The position numbers and the translations under genes were made by a program. Under the pieces are notes generated by a model. That model did no database searches. It worked only from the letters and a program-made list of their open reading frames with translations, and was not told the DNA's origin. 64,000 bases of DNA from an uncultured Bacteroidales bacterium (GTDB lineage: Bacteria > Bacteroidota > Bacteroidia > Bacteroidales > Muribaculaceae): NCBI GenBank assembly GCA_900544535.1, contig UQVH01000012.1:1-64000 (forward strand), read 5' to 3'. Shown here one piece after another: positions 25,026 to 34,182 of the stretch; the stretch's first letter is position 1, and every line of letters starts with the position of its first letter.

Positions 25026-25616
25026 TCAGATTGCAAGTGCGATATTGTTTTCGGCTGCGATCCGGCGCATGTTCATGATTGCGTAGCGCATGCGGCCCAG
25101 AGCGGTGTTGATGCTCACCGAAGTAGCTTCGGCGATCTCCTTGAACGACATGTTGCGGTAGAAACGCATCACGAGCACTTCGCGCTGCGGATCGGGGAGG
25201 GCCATGACGATGCGGCGGAGGTCTTCGTCGATCTGGGTGCTCACGATGGCGTCCTCTATGTTGCCTTCACAGAGGTCGCGGCGGTTGAGCACATCGCTCC
25301 CTTCGTCGTCGGCCGAGACTGAGTTCTCGATCTTTTCCTGACGGAAGAAGTCGATGATCAGATTGTGGGCGATGCGGGTCAGCCAGCCGGAAAATTTGCC
25401 GTGCTCGGTGTAGCGTCCCTGCTTTATGGTCATGATCGCCTTGACGAATGTCTCCTGAAAGATATCGTCGGCGAGATCCTTGTTTTTCACAATATGGAAT
25501 ATGTAGGAATAAACTTTTTGCTGATGGCGTTCGAGCAATACGTCAAAAGCGGCGTTGTTGTCATTGGCATAAGCTGCAACCAGATCACGGTCGGCAAGCT
25601 TTGACAGATTTTGCAT
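25026..25616 (-). CDS. ECF-type RNA polymerase sigma factor
   Basis: A 196-residue ECF sigma factor. Region 2 includes DLVAAYANDNNAAFDVLLER, DLADDIFQETFVKAI and GKFSGWLTRIAHNLIIDFFR; region 4 includes LPDPQREVLVMRFYRNMSFK and SVSINTALGRMRYAI. It is of the larger class found widely as single genes in Bacteroidota and described as SigW-like. No anti-sigma gene is adjacent; the porin O/P gene is directly downstream. Confidence 0.93.
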   Translation of the reverse strand: MQNLSKLADRDLVAAYANDNNAAFDVLLERHQQKVYSYIFHIVKNKDLADDIFQETFVKAIMTIKQGRYTEHGKFSGWLTRIAHNLIIDFFRQEKIENSVSADDEGSDVLNRRDLCEGNIEDAIVSTQIDEDLRRIVMALPDPQREVLVMRFYRNMSFKEIAEATSVSINTALGRMRYAIMNMRRIAAENNIALAI

Positions 25617-25863
25617 TGTTTTTCTCGTTTGATTGGTTAGAGTAGCAATGTTCGATAGGCGGTAAATTTGATTAACATATGTTAAAATAGAGAATGGTAT
25701 GCAATAAAACCAATTTTATATCGCAAATTTATCAAAAATCTCTCAGTCGGCAATCGAATTGACATACTTTAACCAGTGTTATTCTTCGATATGCACAATA
25801 ATCCCGACGAAACAGGGTTATTTCTTATTATCCCCACACTGAAAAGATAACCTCTTATTCGTA

Positions 25864-26898
25864 ATGAAGTCCACGGACCATAAAAGAAGTAAACTGGTCG
25901 TATTGATGCAATATGCGACTTTTGAGATACCTGCTGTCGCGGAGTGGTATGCTTCTGTCGGCGGCCGTGTGAAAACTATGGTGATTTCAAAGGCTCCGAA
26001 ACGAGATTTTCTGTCGAAAAAAGGGCTTTTGTGCGAGTGGGCGAAGGCGTTTGTCAAATGGTCCGTGCAACCGCTGTCATTCAGAAACAGAATCATATAT
26101 TGCACGACGGCGCAGTTGCCTTTCATGCTGTTGGCTCGGTTGTCGGGCTGGTGCTGGGGTGATTACATGGTCTATTTCCATAATTTCTATCTTCATGAGC
26201 TCGGTCAGAAACCGGCCGTCAAGCGGGCGCTAAGGTTTTTGCTTGCCAACAGGCATCTTACAATCCTGACCCAGTCGGAAGGGGAAATTGAATATTACAG
26301 GGCGCTCTCTGACAAAATCAGTCTGAAATTCATTCCGTTCTGTTCGGATTTTACTCCGATAAGCGGCCAGTTGCCTCCTGATGTCGCCCTGCCGGCATCG
26401 TATATCTTCACGGGAGGCTATACAAACCGCGACTATCCGCTGATGCTGCGTCTCGCCGCACGTTTCCCTGACGAACGGTTCGTGTTTGTGGCCTCGTCGC
26501 TCAACGACATCGTGGCCGCGGATGTGCCCGGCAATGTGATCTTGCTCCGGGATCTGCCCAAACATCAGTTCGAATCGCTTCTTGCGGGGGCAAAAATTGT
26601 GGTCGTGCCACTGAAGGAAGATGTCGGTGCATCGGGGCAGATGCTTGCTGTCTCAGCCATGCGCAATGGCAAGCCGGTCGTTTATGCCGATCTGCCGGTT
26701 ATCAGCTATTTCTTCCGTGAAGATTCCGGTATCCCTTATGAGATCGGGAATCTTGACTCATTGGCCGGAGCTGTCGGGACCTATCTTTCGGATCCGGCCA
26801 TGATGGACCGTCATGGCCGTAATTCCCGGACGCGCAGCATGGAGTTTACGATCGACAGACAGGTGCCTTTGATCCGCGAGGCGATGGAGTTGGAATAA
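25864..26898 (+). CDS. GT-B fold glycosyltransferase
   Basis: A 344-residue predicted glycosyltransferase of the GT4/GT1-like GT-B fold. The C-terminal nucleotide-sugar half is recognisable: YIFTGGYTNRDYPLML, then RFVFVASSL, then LLAGAKIVVVPLKEDVGASG with the acceptor/donor-site glutamate region AVSAMRNGKPVVYADLPV. The N-terminal half is hydrophobic in the middle (LPFMLLARLSGWCWGDYMVY), which suggests membrane attachment and a lipid-linked acceptor. It stands alone, with no polysaccharide cluster next to it, so the acceptor is unknown. Confidence 0.8.
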   Translation: MKSTDHKRSKLVVLMQYATFEIPAVAEWYASVGGRVKTMVISKAPKRDFLSKKGLLCEWAKAFVKWSVQPLSFRNRIIYCTTAQLPFMLLARLSGWCWGDYMVYFHNFYLHELGQKPAVKRALRFLLANRHLTILTQSEGEIEYYRALSDKISLKFIPFCSDFTPISGQLPPDVALPASYIFTGGYTNRDYPLMLRLAARFPDERFVFVASSLNDIVAADVPGNVILLRDLPKHQFESLLAGAKIVVVPLKEDVGASGQMLAVSAMRNGKPVVYADLPVISYFFREDSGIPYEIGNLDSLAGAVGTYLSDPAMMDRHGRNSRTRSMEFTIDRQVPLIREAMELE

Positions 26899-27183
26899 CC
26901 TGTCGACATCAGCTGAAATAAGAGGTTGTTAAAAAACAGTCTCTAAAAACAAATCCGGCTATTCTCACGAATAACCGGATTTTAACCTATGATTCACTTA
27001 TTATTTTGCTTTGTATGTATTGTCTTATTTTTAATTCCCCGGATGAGGATAATCGGGGAATGCCGATAAATACGATACAAAGATATATCTAATTTTTGAT
27101 TTTAGTCTCGAAAAAGAGGTAAAATCGGCTTCTGGAGGCCTCAGTTTAACAATTTTTACTGAAATGAGGCATTCCGGAGCATA
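26899..27183. other. Convergent intergenic region with terminators
   Basis: Bases 26952-26963 pair with 26970-26981 (AATCCGG.TATT) followed by TTTT, which terminates the glycosyltransferase gene. A second stem TTCCCCG/CGGGGAA is at 27035-27060, and a longer imperfect one (GCCTCA/TGAGGC) lies at about 27138-27175 just before the peptidase stop. No gene is seen. Confidence 0.6.
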
Positions 27184-29361
27184 TTATTTGCCTCCCTGGG
27201 TCTTCAATTCGCCGCCTTTGGCGCTCTCGGATTTCGGAGCGAGACCGCGGTTGCGAAGAAGTGCGTCGACCGAAGGTTCGTGGCCGCGGAAACGGACAAA
27301 GAGCTCCATCGGGTCTTCGCTGCCACCCTTTTCGAGGATGTTTTCCTTGAATGATTTTGCGGTCGCGGGATCAAAGATTCCTTTTTCGCTGAATAGTTCG
27401 AAGCCGTCAGTGTCGAGTACTTCAGCCCAGAGGTAGGTATAGTAGCCTGAGGCATAACCGTCGCTTCCGAAGATATGCTTGAAGTAGGGCGAGCGGTAGC
27501 GGTAGGCGATCTGACGCGGCATATTGAGCTTGTCGGCCACCTGTTTTTCGAAAGCGTCCACGTCGATCACGTCACCTTCGGCCGGATTGAGCATACCCCA
27601 TTCGAGGTCAAGCAGTGATGCTCCGGCGAGTTCGGTTGTGGTGAAGCCCTGGTTGTGGGTCGAGGCTGCCTGAAGCTTGTTGACGAGGCTCTGGGGGATC
27701 ACTTCGCCTGTCTTGTAGTGGAAAGCGTAGTCCTTCAGCAATTCGGGTTCGAAAGCCCAGTGTTCGGTGATCTGCGAGGGGAGTTCCACAAAGTCGCGGT
27801 CAACATTTGTACCGGCCTGGCTGCGGAGTTTGGCGCGGGTCAGCATGCCGTGGAGGCCGTGGCCGAATTCATGGAACATGGTCTCGACTTCATCGACAGT
27901 CAGCAGAGCGGGGGTGTCGGCGGTCGGACGGGTGAAGTTGCCCACATTATATATAATAGGACGTCCGACGGTTCCGTCGGGATCTTCAAATGAGCCTTTG
28001 AATTCGCTCATCCATGCGCCCTGACGCTTCGAGGGACGTGGGAAGTAGTCGGTCATGAAGACGGCCACGTGTTCGCCCTTGAGATCTTTGACTTCATAGA
28101 CCTTGACTTCGGGGTGATATTTCGGGGCATCGGGGAGTTCGGTGAAAGTCACACCGTAGAGGCGCTCGGCAAGCGTAAAGATGCCTTTGCGGACGTTGTC
28201 AAGAGAGAAATAGGCGCTTACCTCATTCTCGTCGAGATCAAATTTCTTGCGGCGGAGTTTTTCGGCGTAATAATAGTAGTCCCAGGGCTCAATCTCAAAA
28301 TTACCGCCTTCAGAGCATACATAGTCCTGCATTTCGGCCACTTCCTCGCGTGCGCGTGCGGTCGCGGGTTCCCAGATTTTCAGAAGTAGGTTCTTTGCGG
28401 CTTCGGGGGTTTTGGCCATGACATTGTCGGTCATGTAGGAGGCATAGTTGTCAAATCCGAGCAGCTTGGCTTTCGCAGCGCGGGTCTTGACGATCTCGCC
28501 GATGACCGGACGGTTGTCGTTGGGGGCCTCGGAGGCAAGCTTCATATAACCTTCATACATCTTCTGACGCAGTGCACGGCTGTCGGCATATTTGAGCACC
28601 GGCAAACGGCTTGGAGCGTGGAGGGTGAAGATCCACTGGCCTTTTTTGCCGCGGTTGGCGGCTTCGGTGGCGGCGGTGGCCACGATGCCTGCGGGCAGAC
28701 CTGCGAGCTCGGCCTCATCGCTCACGGGAAGTTCGAAACTGTTGGTCGAGGCGAGAAGGTTGCGGTTGAACTGGAGATAGAGGCGGGTAAGATCGTTGTT
28801 GATGCTTTTGAGTTTCTCCTTGTCGGCGGCCGAAAGGAGAGCGCCGTTGCGGGTGAAGCTCTTGTAGGAGAGTTCGACGGCGCGTTTCTGCGGACCGGTC
28901 AGATTGAGCTTGTCGCGGCGGTCATAGAGATATTTGACGCGCTGGAAGAGTTTGTCGTTCATCGAGATCTCGTCGGCCGCTGCGGCTGCCATCGGATATG
29001 CCTTCTCGGAAATGGCGGTCATCTGGTCGTTGTTGTCAGTCTCGTCGAGCGAGCCGAACACGAGCATCACGCGCTGCAACAGTGCGCCGCTCTTCTCCAT
29101 GGCGAGGATTGTGTTGTCGAAAGTCGGAGTTTTAGGGTTGTTGGCGATCGCTTCGATCTCCTTTTTCTGCTCGGCGATTCCCTGCTCGATGGCGGGAAGA
29201 TAGTCGCCGTAGGTGATCTTGTCGAACGGAGGAATCTCGAACGGTGTGTCGTAAGGTGCCAGGAAGGGGTTCTGGCGGGTCTGTGCAGTCATGTCTGCCG
29301 GATCGGTTAGTGCAGCCGGGAGCAAAACGGCTCCGAGGGCGGCGGTTAATAATTTGTTCAT
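27184..29361 (-). CDS. M3-family zinc peptidase (peptidyl-dipeptidase Dcp-like)
   Basis: A 725-residue exported or periplasmic metallopeptidase of the thimet-oligopeptidase family M3. It begins with a signal-like segment (MNKLLTAALGAVLLPAALTDP). The zinc site is MFHEFGHGLHGM (HExxH), and the downstream third ligand lies near FVELPSQITEHWAFEPELL. The SYKSFTRNGALL and YPMAAAAADEIS regions match the helical N-terminal domain of Dcp, which removes dipeptides from peptide C-termini. Length agrees with the family (about 700). It is a single gene read toward the glycosyltransferase. Confidence 0.93.
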   Translation of the reverse strand: MNKLLTAALGAVLLPAALTDPADMTAQTRQNPFLAPYDTPFEIPPFDKITYGDYLPAIEQGIAEQKKEIEAIANNPKTPTFDNTILAMEKSGALLQRVMLVFGSLDETDNNDQMTAISEKAYPMAAAAADEISMNDKLFQRVKYLYDRRDKLNLTGPQKRAVELSYKSFTRNGALLSAADKEKLKSINNDLTRLYLQFNRNLLASTNSFELPVSDEAELAGLPAGIVATAATEAANRGKKGQWIFTLHAPSRLPVLKYADSRALRQKMYEGYMKLASEAPNDNRPVIGEIVKTRAAKAKLLGFDNYASYMTDNVMAKTPEAAKNLLLKIWEPATARAREEVAEMQDYVCSEGGNFEIEPWDYYYYAEKLRRKKFDLDENEVSAYFSLDNVRKGIFTLAERLYGVTFTELPDAPKYHPEVKVYEVKDLKGEHVAVFMTDYFPRPSKRQGAWMSEFKGSFEDPDGTVGRPIIYNVGNFTRPTADTPALLTVDEVETMFHEFGHGLHGMLTRAKLRSQAGTNVDRDFVELPSQITEHWAFEPELLKDYAFHYKTGEVIPQSLVNKLQAASTHNQGFTTTELAGASLLDLEWGMLNPAEGDVIDVDAFEKQVADKLNMPRQIAYRYRSPYFKHIFGSDGYASGYYTYLWAEVLDTDGFELFSEKGIFDPATAKSFKENILEKGGSEDPMELFVRFRGHEPSVDALLRNRGLAPKSESAKGGELKTQGGK

Positions 29362-29399
29362 GCGTTCAGATGGTATTGGGGGTTAATTGTATTTGCAGA

Positions 29400-30593
29400 T
29401 TATGGCGTTGCGGATGTTTTGTCGAACAGAAATGTGGTCAGCAGCGGATTGTGGTCGCTCGACGAGATAGCGCCCCGCTCGATGTCGACGGCTTTGAACG
29501 GTCCGCGGTAAAGCACTTGGTCGATGCGGAAGTAAAATTTGTCGCCGTGATAGGTGATCGCGGGTCCGAAAGCCGCGTCGGCGTAGGCGTCGTGCATGTC
29601 GTCGGCCATGATTGTGCGCACGGCATAGCAGTCCGGGATGTCGTTGAAATCGCCGGCTACAATAAAGGGCCCTCCGATAGAGTCTATGACGTTTCTGACT
29701 GCCTGGGCCTCGATGGCGCGGTCTCTGAAAGCTACGGCCAGTTTGCTGAGAAGCTGCGATTTGACTTCGTTGATCTCTTTCTTGAGCTTACGCTTGGTGG
29801 CGGGGACGTCGCGGAAAGTTTCTTTGTAGAGAGCCTTGTCGGCATCGGTCAGACCGATGGATTTCAGGTGAACGTTGACCAGATGTACGGTCAGGCCTTT
29901 GATGTCGAGTCTGTAACAGTCGATTACGTTGTGGATTTTCCGCGGGACGTCAATGCGGATCGGGGTGAGGGGATATTTCGAAAAGACGAAGAGCTCGTTG
30001 TTGTGGTTTATGGCGCGATAGGGGTAGCGGGCATAGAGTGAATCGAGTTGGCTCTGGCGCATGTTCCAGTAGTCGCCATGGACTCTTGCTTCGGTCTCAC
30101 TGAATTTCAGCTTACCGGGAGCGTCGAGGGATACGTCGGCTTCCTGAATGTTGAGTATGTCGGCATCGGTCGAGAGTATGAAGCTCAGTGTGGGATTTGC
30201 CTTCAGAGCCGGATTTTCACCGCGGAAATCGCAGTAATGCAGTATATTGTAGGTCAACAGTGTGAATGAACGGCCTTTCTCTTCGGCCGTCAGCCTGTGG
30301 CCGAAGAGGTGGAGGGGCGAGAAACTGAGTATAGGCCCCGCCGAGGCTATCCAGCCCGTCAGGACGATCAGCGCGAGACGCTTGTCGAAAAACAGATCTG
30401 TGATCATTAGCACGATTCCGATCAGCAGCATGGCTGGGAGCGTCATGGCGATCATGGCCATGATCACGCGCGTTTCCGGATTGAAGGTGCCTCCGTAAGC
30501 CGCTAAGATTGTCGCCATAGCCGCGAAGAGATTGATCCCCACACCTATGGCGAGGACCGTCGATCTGACCGGACGATGTGGACGGAGGTTCAT
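29400..30593 (-). CDS. Membrane-anchored endonuclease/exonuclease/phosphatase-fold protein
   Basis: 397 residues. Three membrane segments occupy about 12-95 (STVLAIGVGINLFAAMATIL, VIMAMIAMTLPAMLLIGIVL, ALIVLTGWIASAGPILSF). The rest is a metal-dependent EEP domain: LLTYNILHY, the metal-binding glutamate in ADILNIQEAD, VHLKSIG, AGDFNDIP and the catalytic SSDHNPLLT. Such proteins may cleave phosphodiesters of lipids or nucleic acids at the membrane; the substrate is unknown. Its start overlaps the stop of the rhomboid gene by four bases, so it is the third gene of the rhomboid operon. Confidence 0.85.
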   Translation of the reverse strand: MNLRPHRPVRSTVLAIGVGINLFAAMATILAAYGGTFNPETRVIMAMIAMTLPAMLLIGIVLMITDLFFDKRLALIVLTGWIASAGPILSFSPLHLFGHRLTAEEKGRSFTLLTYNILHYCDFRGENPALKANPTLSFILSTDADILNIQEADVSLDAPGKLKFSETEARVHGDYWNMRQSQLDSLYARYPYRAINHNNELFVFSKYPLTPIRIDVPRKIHNVIDCYRLDIKGLTVHLVNVHLKSIGLTDADKALYKETFRDVPATKRKLKKEINEVKSQLLSKLAVAFRDRAIEAQAVRNVIDSIGGPFIVAGDFNDIPDCYAVRTIMADDMHDAYADAAFGPAITYHGDKFYFRIDQVLYRGPFKAVDIERGAISSSDHNPLLTTFLFDKTSATP

Positions 30594-31540
30594 TTTATTT
30601 TTCGGCTGACATCAAAAAGGCGCTGTCGCTCCTCAGGGGTGAGGGCGGCATAGCCTGATTTCTTTATTTTGTCGAGGATCGCATCGAGAATTTCGCGGTC
30701 CGACCGGCTGCACGATGGTTCGGCCTTGCGTTCGGCCTGTGCGGGGCTGGGGGGCGCTGAGGCGGGGCGTCCGGATGCGGGACGCGTTTGGCCCGGAGTG
30801 CGGTTTCTACTCCAGATGGCTGAGGCGAAACTGTTCCAGGCATTGGCGATGCGGTCGAAGGCGCGGTTGAAAGGAGCGGTAATATCATGTCCGCGCCTGA
30901 GACGCAGGGCATAGAGCGCGCCGACAGCCACACCGCCGATATGCGCGATCTCTCCGCCGGCATTGTTGCCGGTCACACCTATGAGGACAAGGAAGATGGT
31001 GATGATCGCTATCCATTTCAGCGAGACCGATCCGATGAACAGCAGATTCATCCTGAAGTCAGGCATCAGGATTGCCGTGGCGGTCACTATGGCAATCACC
31101 GAAGCCGACGAGCCTATGAGCATCCCGAAATGATAGGCGAACATCGGCAGTCCGCAATAGGCGGCGATGAAAAGCAGTCCGCCTCCCAGTCCGCCCAACA
31201 GATAGAGTGCAAGAAGCTGGCGGGGGGTGGCAGTCATCATGAACAGGGTGCCGAACCAGTAGAGCCACAGCAGATTGAAGACGATGTGCATCAGATCGTA
31301 CTGCGCGAACATGTAGGTGATGATTGTCCACGGTCGTGTCAGCAGCAACAGCGGCGAGCTTGGCAGCTGCACATAGCCCAGCACGGTGTTGATGAATTCC
31401 GGATTTCCGCAGAGTATACCTACTATGGCGGTCAGGCGCAGGACCACAAAGAAGCCGATGTTGATCCAGATGATCTTCATCAGCATGGTCGAGGCGGAAA
31501 ATCCGCGCCTCATCTGCCGGATAGTGTCAGAAACCGCCAT
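30590..31540 (-). CDS. Rhomboid-family intramembrane serine protease (C-terminal extension)
   Basis: 316 residues. The catalytic serine lies in MLIGSSASVIAI (GxS with Ala where Gly is usual), and the catalytic histidine in EIAHIGGVAVGALYAL. Six hydrophobic segments are visible. A long cytoplasmic tail is rich in Pro/Ala and ends with the conserved Bacteroidota motif SGYAALTPEERQRLFDVSRK. It would cut membrane proteins within the bilayer; targets are unknown. Its start overlaps the end of the other rhomboid gene by 14 bases, and its stop overlaps the next gene. Confidence 0.88.
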   Translation of the reverse strand: MAVSDTIRQMRRGFSASTMLMKIIWINIGFFVVLRLTAIVGILCGNPEFINTVLGYVQLPSSPLLLLTRPWTIITYMFAQYDLMHIVFNLLWLYWFGTLFMMTATPRQLLALYLLGGLGGGLLFIAAYCGLPMFAYHFGMLIGSSASVIAIVTATAILMPDFRMNLLFIGSVSLKWIAIITIFLVLIGVTGNNAGGEIAHIGGVAVGALYALRLRRGHDITAPFNRAFDRIANAWNSFASAIWSRNRTPGQTRPASGRPASAPPSPAQAERKAEPSCSRSDREILDAILDKIKKSGYAALTPEERQRLFDVSRKIK

Positions 31541-32291
31541 GGAAAGTGCCTTTCTTTTTCCAATACATTATTATAAAGAAGCCGAAGATCATGCCTCCGA
31601 GGTGGGCGAAGTGGGCCACACCGTCGCTTTTGCCTGCTGCTTCGCTCAGTCCGATGAGCAATTCGATCACACCCATGCCTATGACCATCCACTTGGCTTT
31701 GATCGGTACAGGAATGAAGAAGAGGTAGAGCGGTGCGTTGGGGAAGAGCATGCCGAAGGCGAGCAACACTCCGTAGATGGCTCCCGAAGCGCCGATCGTG
31801 ATAAACATGTTGAGGTTGCGGGCAAGCCATTCGCGCCCTTCGGCGGTAAATTCCGACTGCCGGATAAATTCGCGGGCCTCGGCGAAATCCACGTCTGAAG
31901 CCTGCGAGATCAGCTTGACGAAGGTGTCTTCCCAGGTCAGCGCCCATGTGAGTTCCTGAATGAGGGCAGCCCCGACGCCGCACGACACATAATAGAAGAG
32001 GAAACGCGCGCTGCCGAGAGTGCGTTCAAGCGTTATGCCGAACATGAAGAGGGAGAACATATTGAAAAATATGTGGGCCAGGCTTCCTGTCGAGTGCATG
32101 AACATATAGGTGAACAACTGCGCCGGATTGAAATCCGCGGCTTTGAAATAGTGGAGACCGGCATAGGTCTCAAGGTCCGCTCCGAGGTGGCGCGGAAGAA
32201 CGAACATTGCCAGCCAGACGATCAGATTGATGATGATCAGATTCTTTGTTACAGGCGGCATCTGTGAGAAAAATGAGTTTCCTGTCTGCAT
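31527..32291 (-). CDS. Rhomboid-family intramembrane serine protease
   Basis: 254 residues with six or seven membrane segments. The catalytic serine is in TIGASGAIYGVLLAFG (exact GASG) and the histidine in VAHFAHLGGMIFG. It has an extended loop rich in charged residues between helices 2 and 3 (EFIRQSEFTAEGREWLARNL). The ATG at 32291 begins MQTGNSFFSQMPPVTKNL; an in-frame ATG at 32261 (MPPVTKNLIII) fits the family start better, because the promoter's -7 element ends only five bases before 32291. It is the first of two tandem rhomboid genes in one operon. Confidence 0.92.
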   Translation of the reverse strand: MQTGNSFFSQMPPVTKNLIIINLIVWLAMFVLPRHLGADLETYAGLHYFKAADFNPAQLFTYMFMHSTGSLAHIFFNMFSLFMFGITLERTLGSARFLFYYVSCGVGAALIQELTWALTWEDTFVKLISQASDVDFAEAREFIRQSEFTAEGREWLARNLNMFITIGASGAIYGVLLAFGMLFPNAPLYLFFIPVPIKAKWMVIGMGVIELLIGLSEAAGKSDGVAHFAHLGGMIFGFFIIMYWKKKGTFHGGF

Positions 32292-32296
32292 AGCTG

Positions 32297-32304
32297 CAAA
32301 TTTA
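32297..32304 (-). promoter_or_regulatory. -7 element of the rhomboid operon
   Basis: On the minus strand this is TAAATTTG, a perfect TAnnTTTG. It ends five bases before the ATG at 32291, so the mRNA is either leaderless or uses the internal ATG at 32261. Confidence 0.55.
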
Positions 32305-32566
32305 CGAAATATTCCCCGAATAATCTACCTCTCGCAATACAAGTGGTGTGGCCGGGGTTGCGTTTTTTGTGGCTGTAACGTGAAAAGCGGGCGTAACGGA
32401 TGATGTATAAACAACGAGTCCTGGTGACAGGATTGATAAATTTTATTGATTAACTAACTTTAACGATCGGGGGGTAATTTGTGAATAAATATTTAATTTT
32501 GCCCGTGAAATTATTATATACGTAGAAATTTTTCCAAAAATTTTTAACCAATCAAATCACACAATT

Positions 32567-32968
32567 ATGAAAAAATCATTTTTCATCGCTGCGATCGCAG
32601 CTCTGGCGCTTAGTTCTTGTTCTACAATCACACACACCGCTTCAACCGAAGCTGTCGACACTGAAGTCTACAACCGCTCAAATGCCGATCTGAAAGTTTC
32701 GCCCAAAAAGATCACCTACACTTTCACTCCCAACAACACTTACAGACGTGCCGGCGAGAAGGCTGTGTTGCGTGCCGCTGTCGCCAAGGCGCTTGAGGCT
32801 AACGGAGATGCCGATGTGCTCGTGGCTCCCCAGTTTGAAGTCAAGAAAACCCGCGGTCTTTTCACCACTAAAGTTAAATATGTGACTGTCAAGGGTTATC
32901 CCGCAACCTATACAAATGTTCATCCTACCACTGTTTCCGAAGCGCAGGTTATAGGAACTCTCAAATAA
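32567..32968 (+). CDS. Small lipoprotein, paralogue of the next gene
   Basis: A 133-residue lipoprotein; the lipobox LSSC gives Cys18. The mature part reads STITHTASTEAVDTEVYN, a helix-rich middle (VLRAAVAKALEANGDADVLV) and the motifs TRGLFTTK and KGYPATYTN near the end. Each of these is repeated in the downstream gene, so the two are paralogues. No family name was recognised; I infer an outer-membrane periplasmic-facing role. It is separated from the next gene by six bases, so both are co-transcribed. Confidence 0.75.
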   Translation: MKKSFFIAAIAALALSSCSTITHTASTEAVDTEVYNRSNADLKVSPKKITYTFTPNNTYRRAGEKAVLRAAVAKALEANGDADVLVAPQFEVKKTRGLFTTKVKYVTVKGYPATYTNVHPTTVSEAQVIGTLK

Positions 32969-32974
32969 TCGGCT

Positions 32975-33925
32975 ATGAACAGAATCATGATTTTAGCTGC
33001 CGGCGTCGGTCTGGCACTAAGCTCGTGTTCTACCATCCAGCATACTTCGCAGACGGCCGGGGTTGATACCAACGTCTACAATCTGACTGTGGCCGACATG
33101 AATGTCGCCAAGCAGAAACAGACGATGACAACCGAGTGGAAATGGAATCCGCTGTCAACCGTTTCGCTCAAGGCCCAGAAGGAGACGGCGACTGCCGAGT
33201 TGCTCAAGGAGGCAAATGCCGATGTGCTGGTAGAACCGCAATATATCGTGAAGCGCCGCGGTCTGTTTCGCGGCGGCTCCCTGACTGTCACGGGCTATCC
33301 CGCCACTTACTCGAATTTCCGCAATATGACTCCCGAAGATGCCGAGAAGATCGCAAAGATCAACGGCTATTGCGACAGTGCGACGGTGGCTTTCGCCTAT
33401 CCTGTCATCAATACTTCGGTCGAACGTCCCGCCCGCAAACCCCGCAAGGCAGTAGTCACTCCGCGTCTGCGCCGTGAAGAGCCTGGCAGACGTCAATTTG
33501 TCAGCTTGCTCGGCGGAGGGCTGATTGACGTGGATGATGAATTCGACGATAGCTTCAGCGCCGGTCTTATGTATGGCAACTATGGCCGCAGCTGGGGCTG
33601 GTATGGTAAAATTTTGGTAACTCATGCTGAAATTTACCACACCAGCGGTTCCCGTCCGTCAAAAACTACTCCTCTTGTGACGGCCGGAGCTATCAAAACC
33701 CTTTCACCTAACTGGAATTGCTTTTTCGGTCTCGGTCTTGGAGGCTATGTATATGGCTCTTTCCATGAGCGGGCGAAAGTGAAATTGTCTGTTCCTGTCG
33801 ACCTGGGCTTCCAATGGCGGGCACGACATTTCAATCTTATGGCCGGTGCAGCCTATACAGTGCCTGTAACTGGTAGTGGAAGCGGTAGCGTTGCTCCTTT
33901 TGTGGGCATCGGTTACAGTTTCTGA
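32975..33925 (+). CDS. Lipoprotein with paralogous domain fused to a beta-barrel-like C-terminus
   Basis: 316 residues. Lipobox LSSC (Cys18). Residues 18-115 repeat the domain of the preceding gene (STIQHTSQTAGVDTNVYN, EANADVLVEPQY, RRGLFRGGS, TGYPATYSN). A Pro/Arg-rich linker (RPARKPRKAVVTPRLRREEP) spans 151-170. Residues 173-316 are amphipathic strands with many Gly and aromatic residues (SAGLMYGNYGRSWGWYGKI), ending VGIGYSF, like an outer-membrane barrel of the eight-stranded OmpA/porin type. The combination of a lipid anchor, a soluble domain and a short barrel is unusual. Confidence 0.7.
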   Translation: MNRIMILAAGVGLALSSCSTIQHTSQTAGVDTNVYNLTVADMNVAKQKQTMTTEWKWNPLSTVSLKAQKETATAELLKEANADVLVEPQYIVKRRGLFRGGSLTVTGYPATYSNFRNMTPEDAEKIAKINGYCDSATVAFAYPVINTSVERPARKPRKAVVTPRLRREEPGRRQFVSLLGGGLIDVDDEFDDSFSAGLMYGNYGRSWGWYGKILVTHAEIYHTSGSRPSKTTPLVTAGAIKTLSPNWNCFFGLGLGGYVYGSFHERAKVKLSVPVDLGFQWRARHFNLMAGAAYTVPVTGSGSGSVAPFVGIGYSF

Positions 33926-33983
33926 TGTTATAGTTTTTGATGAAGCCTAACTTCCCGCAATAAAAAAGTGTTTTAATTCAGAC

Positions 33984-34020
33984 GCTGAGGGGCTGCCCGG
34001 TGCAGTCTCTCAGCCTTTTT
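33984..34020 (+). terminator. Terminator after the lipoprotein pair
   Basis: GCTGAG(G)GGCTGC at 33984 onward pairs with GCAGTCTCTCAGC ending at 34014, and a run of CTTTTTGTTTT follows. It separates the lipoprotein pair from the tRNA gene. Confidence 0.75.
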
Positions 34021-34051
34021 GTTTTATTTAACATTAAAAATCTCTATAATA

Positions 34052-34083
34052 TTTGGTGGTTAAAATAAAAGTCCCTACCTTTG
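34052..34083 (+). promoter_or_regulatory. Promoter of the initiator tRNA gene
   Basis: TTTG at 34052-34055 and TACCTTTG at 34076-34083, with a 20-base gap, fit the Bacteroidota consensus. The tRNA begins 19 bases downstream. Confidence 0.75.
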
Positions 34084-34101
34084 CACCACGAAAAACGACA
34101 T

Positions 34102-34173
<72 letters not shown>

Positions 34174-34182
34174 CTAAGAAAA

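Noticed and set aside
29244..30041. 265-codon plus-strand frame opposite the EEP-fold gene
   Set aside because: It spans the start of the peptidase gene and the catalytic half of the EEP gene in antisense and has no domain.
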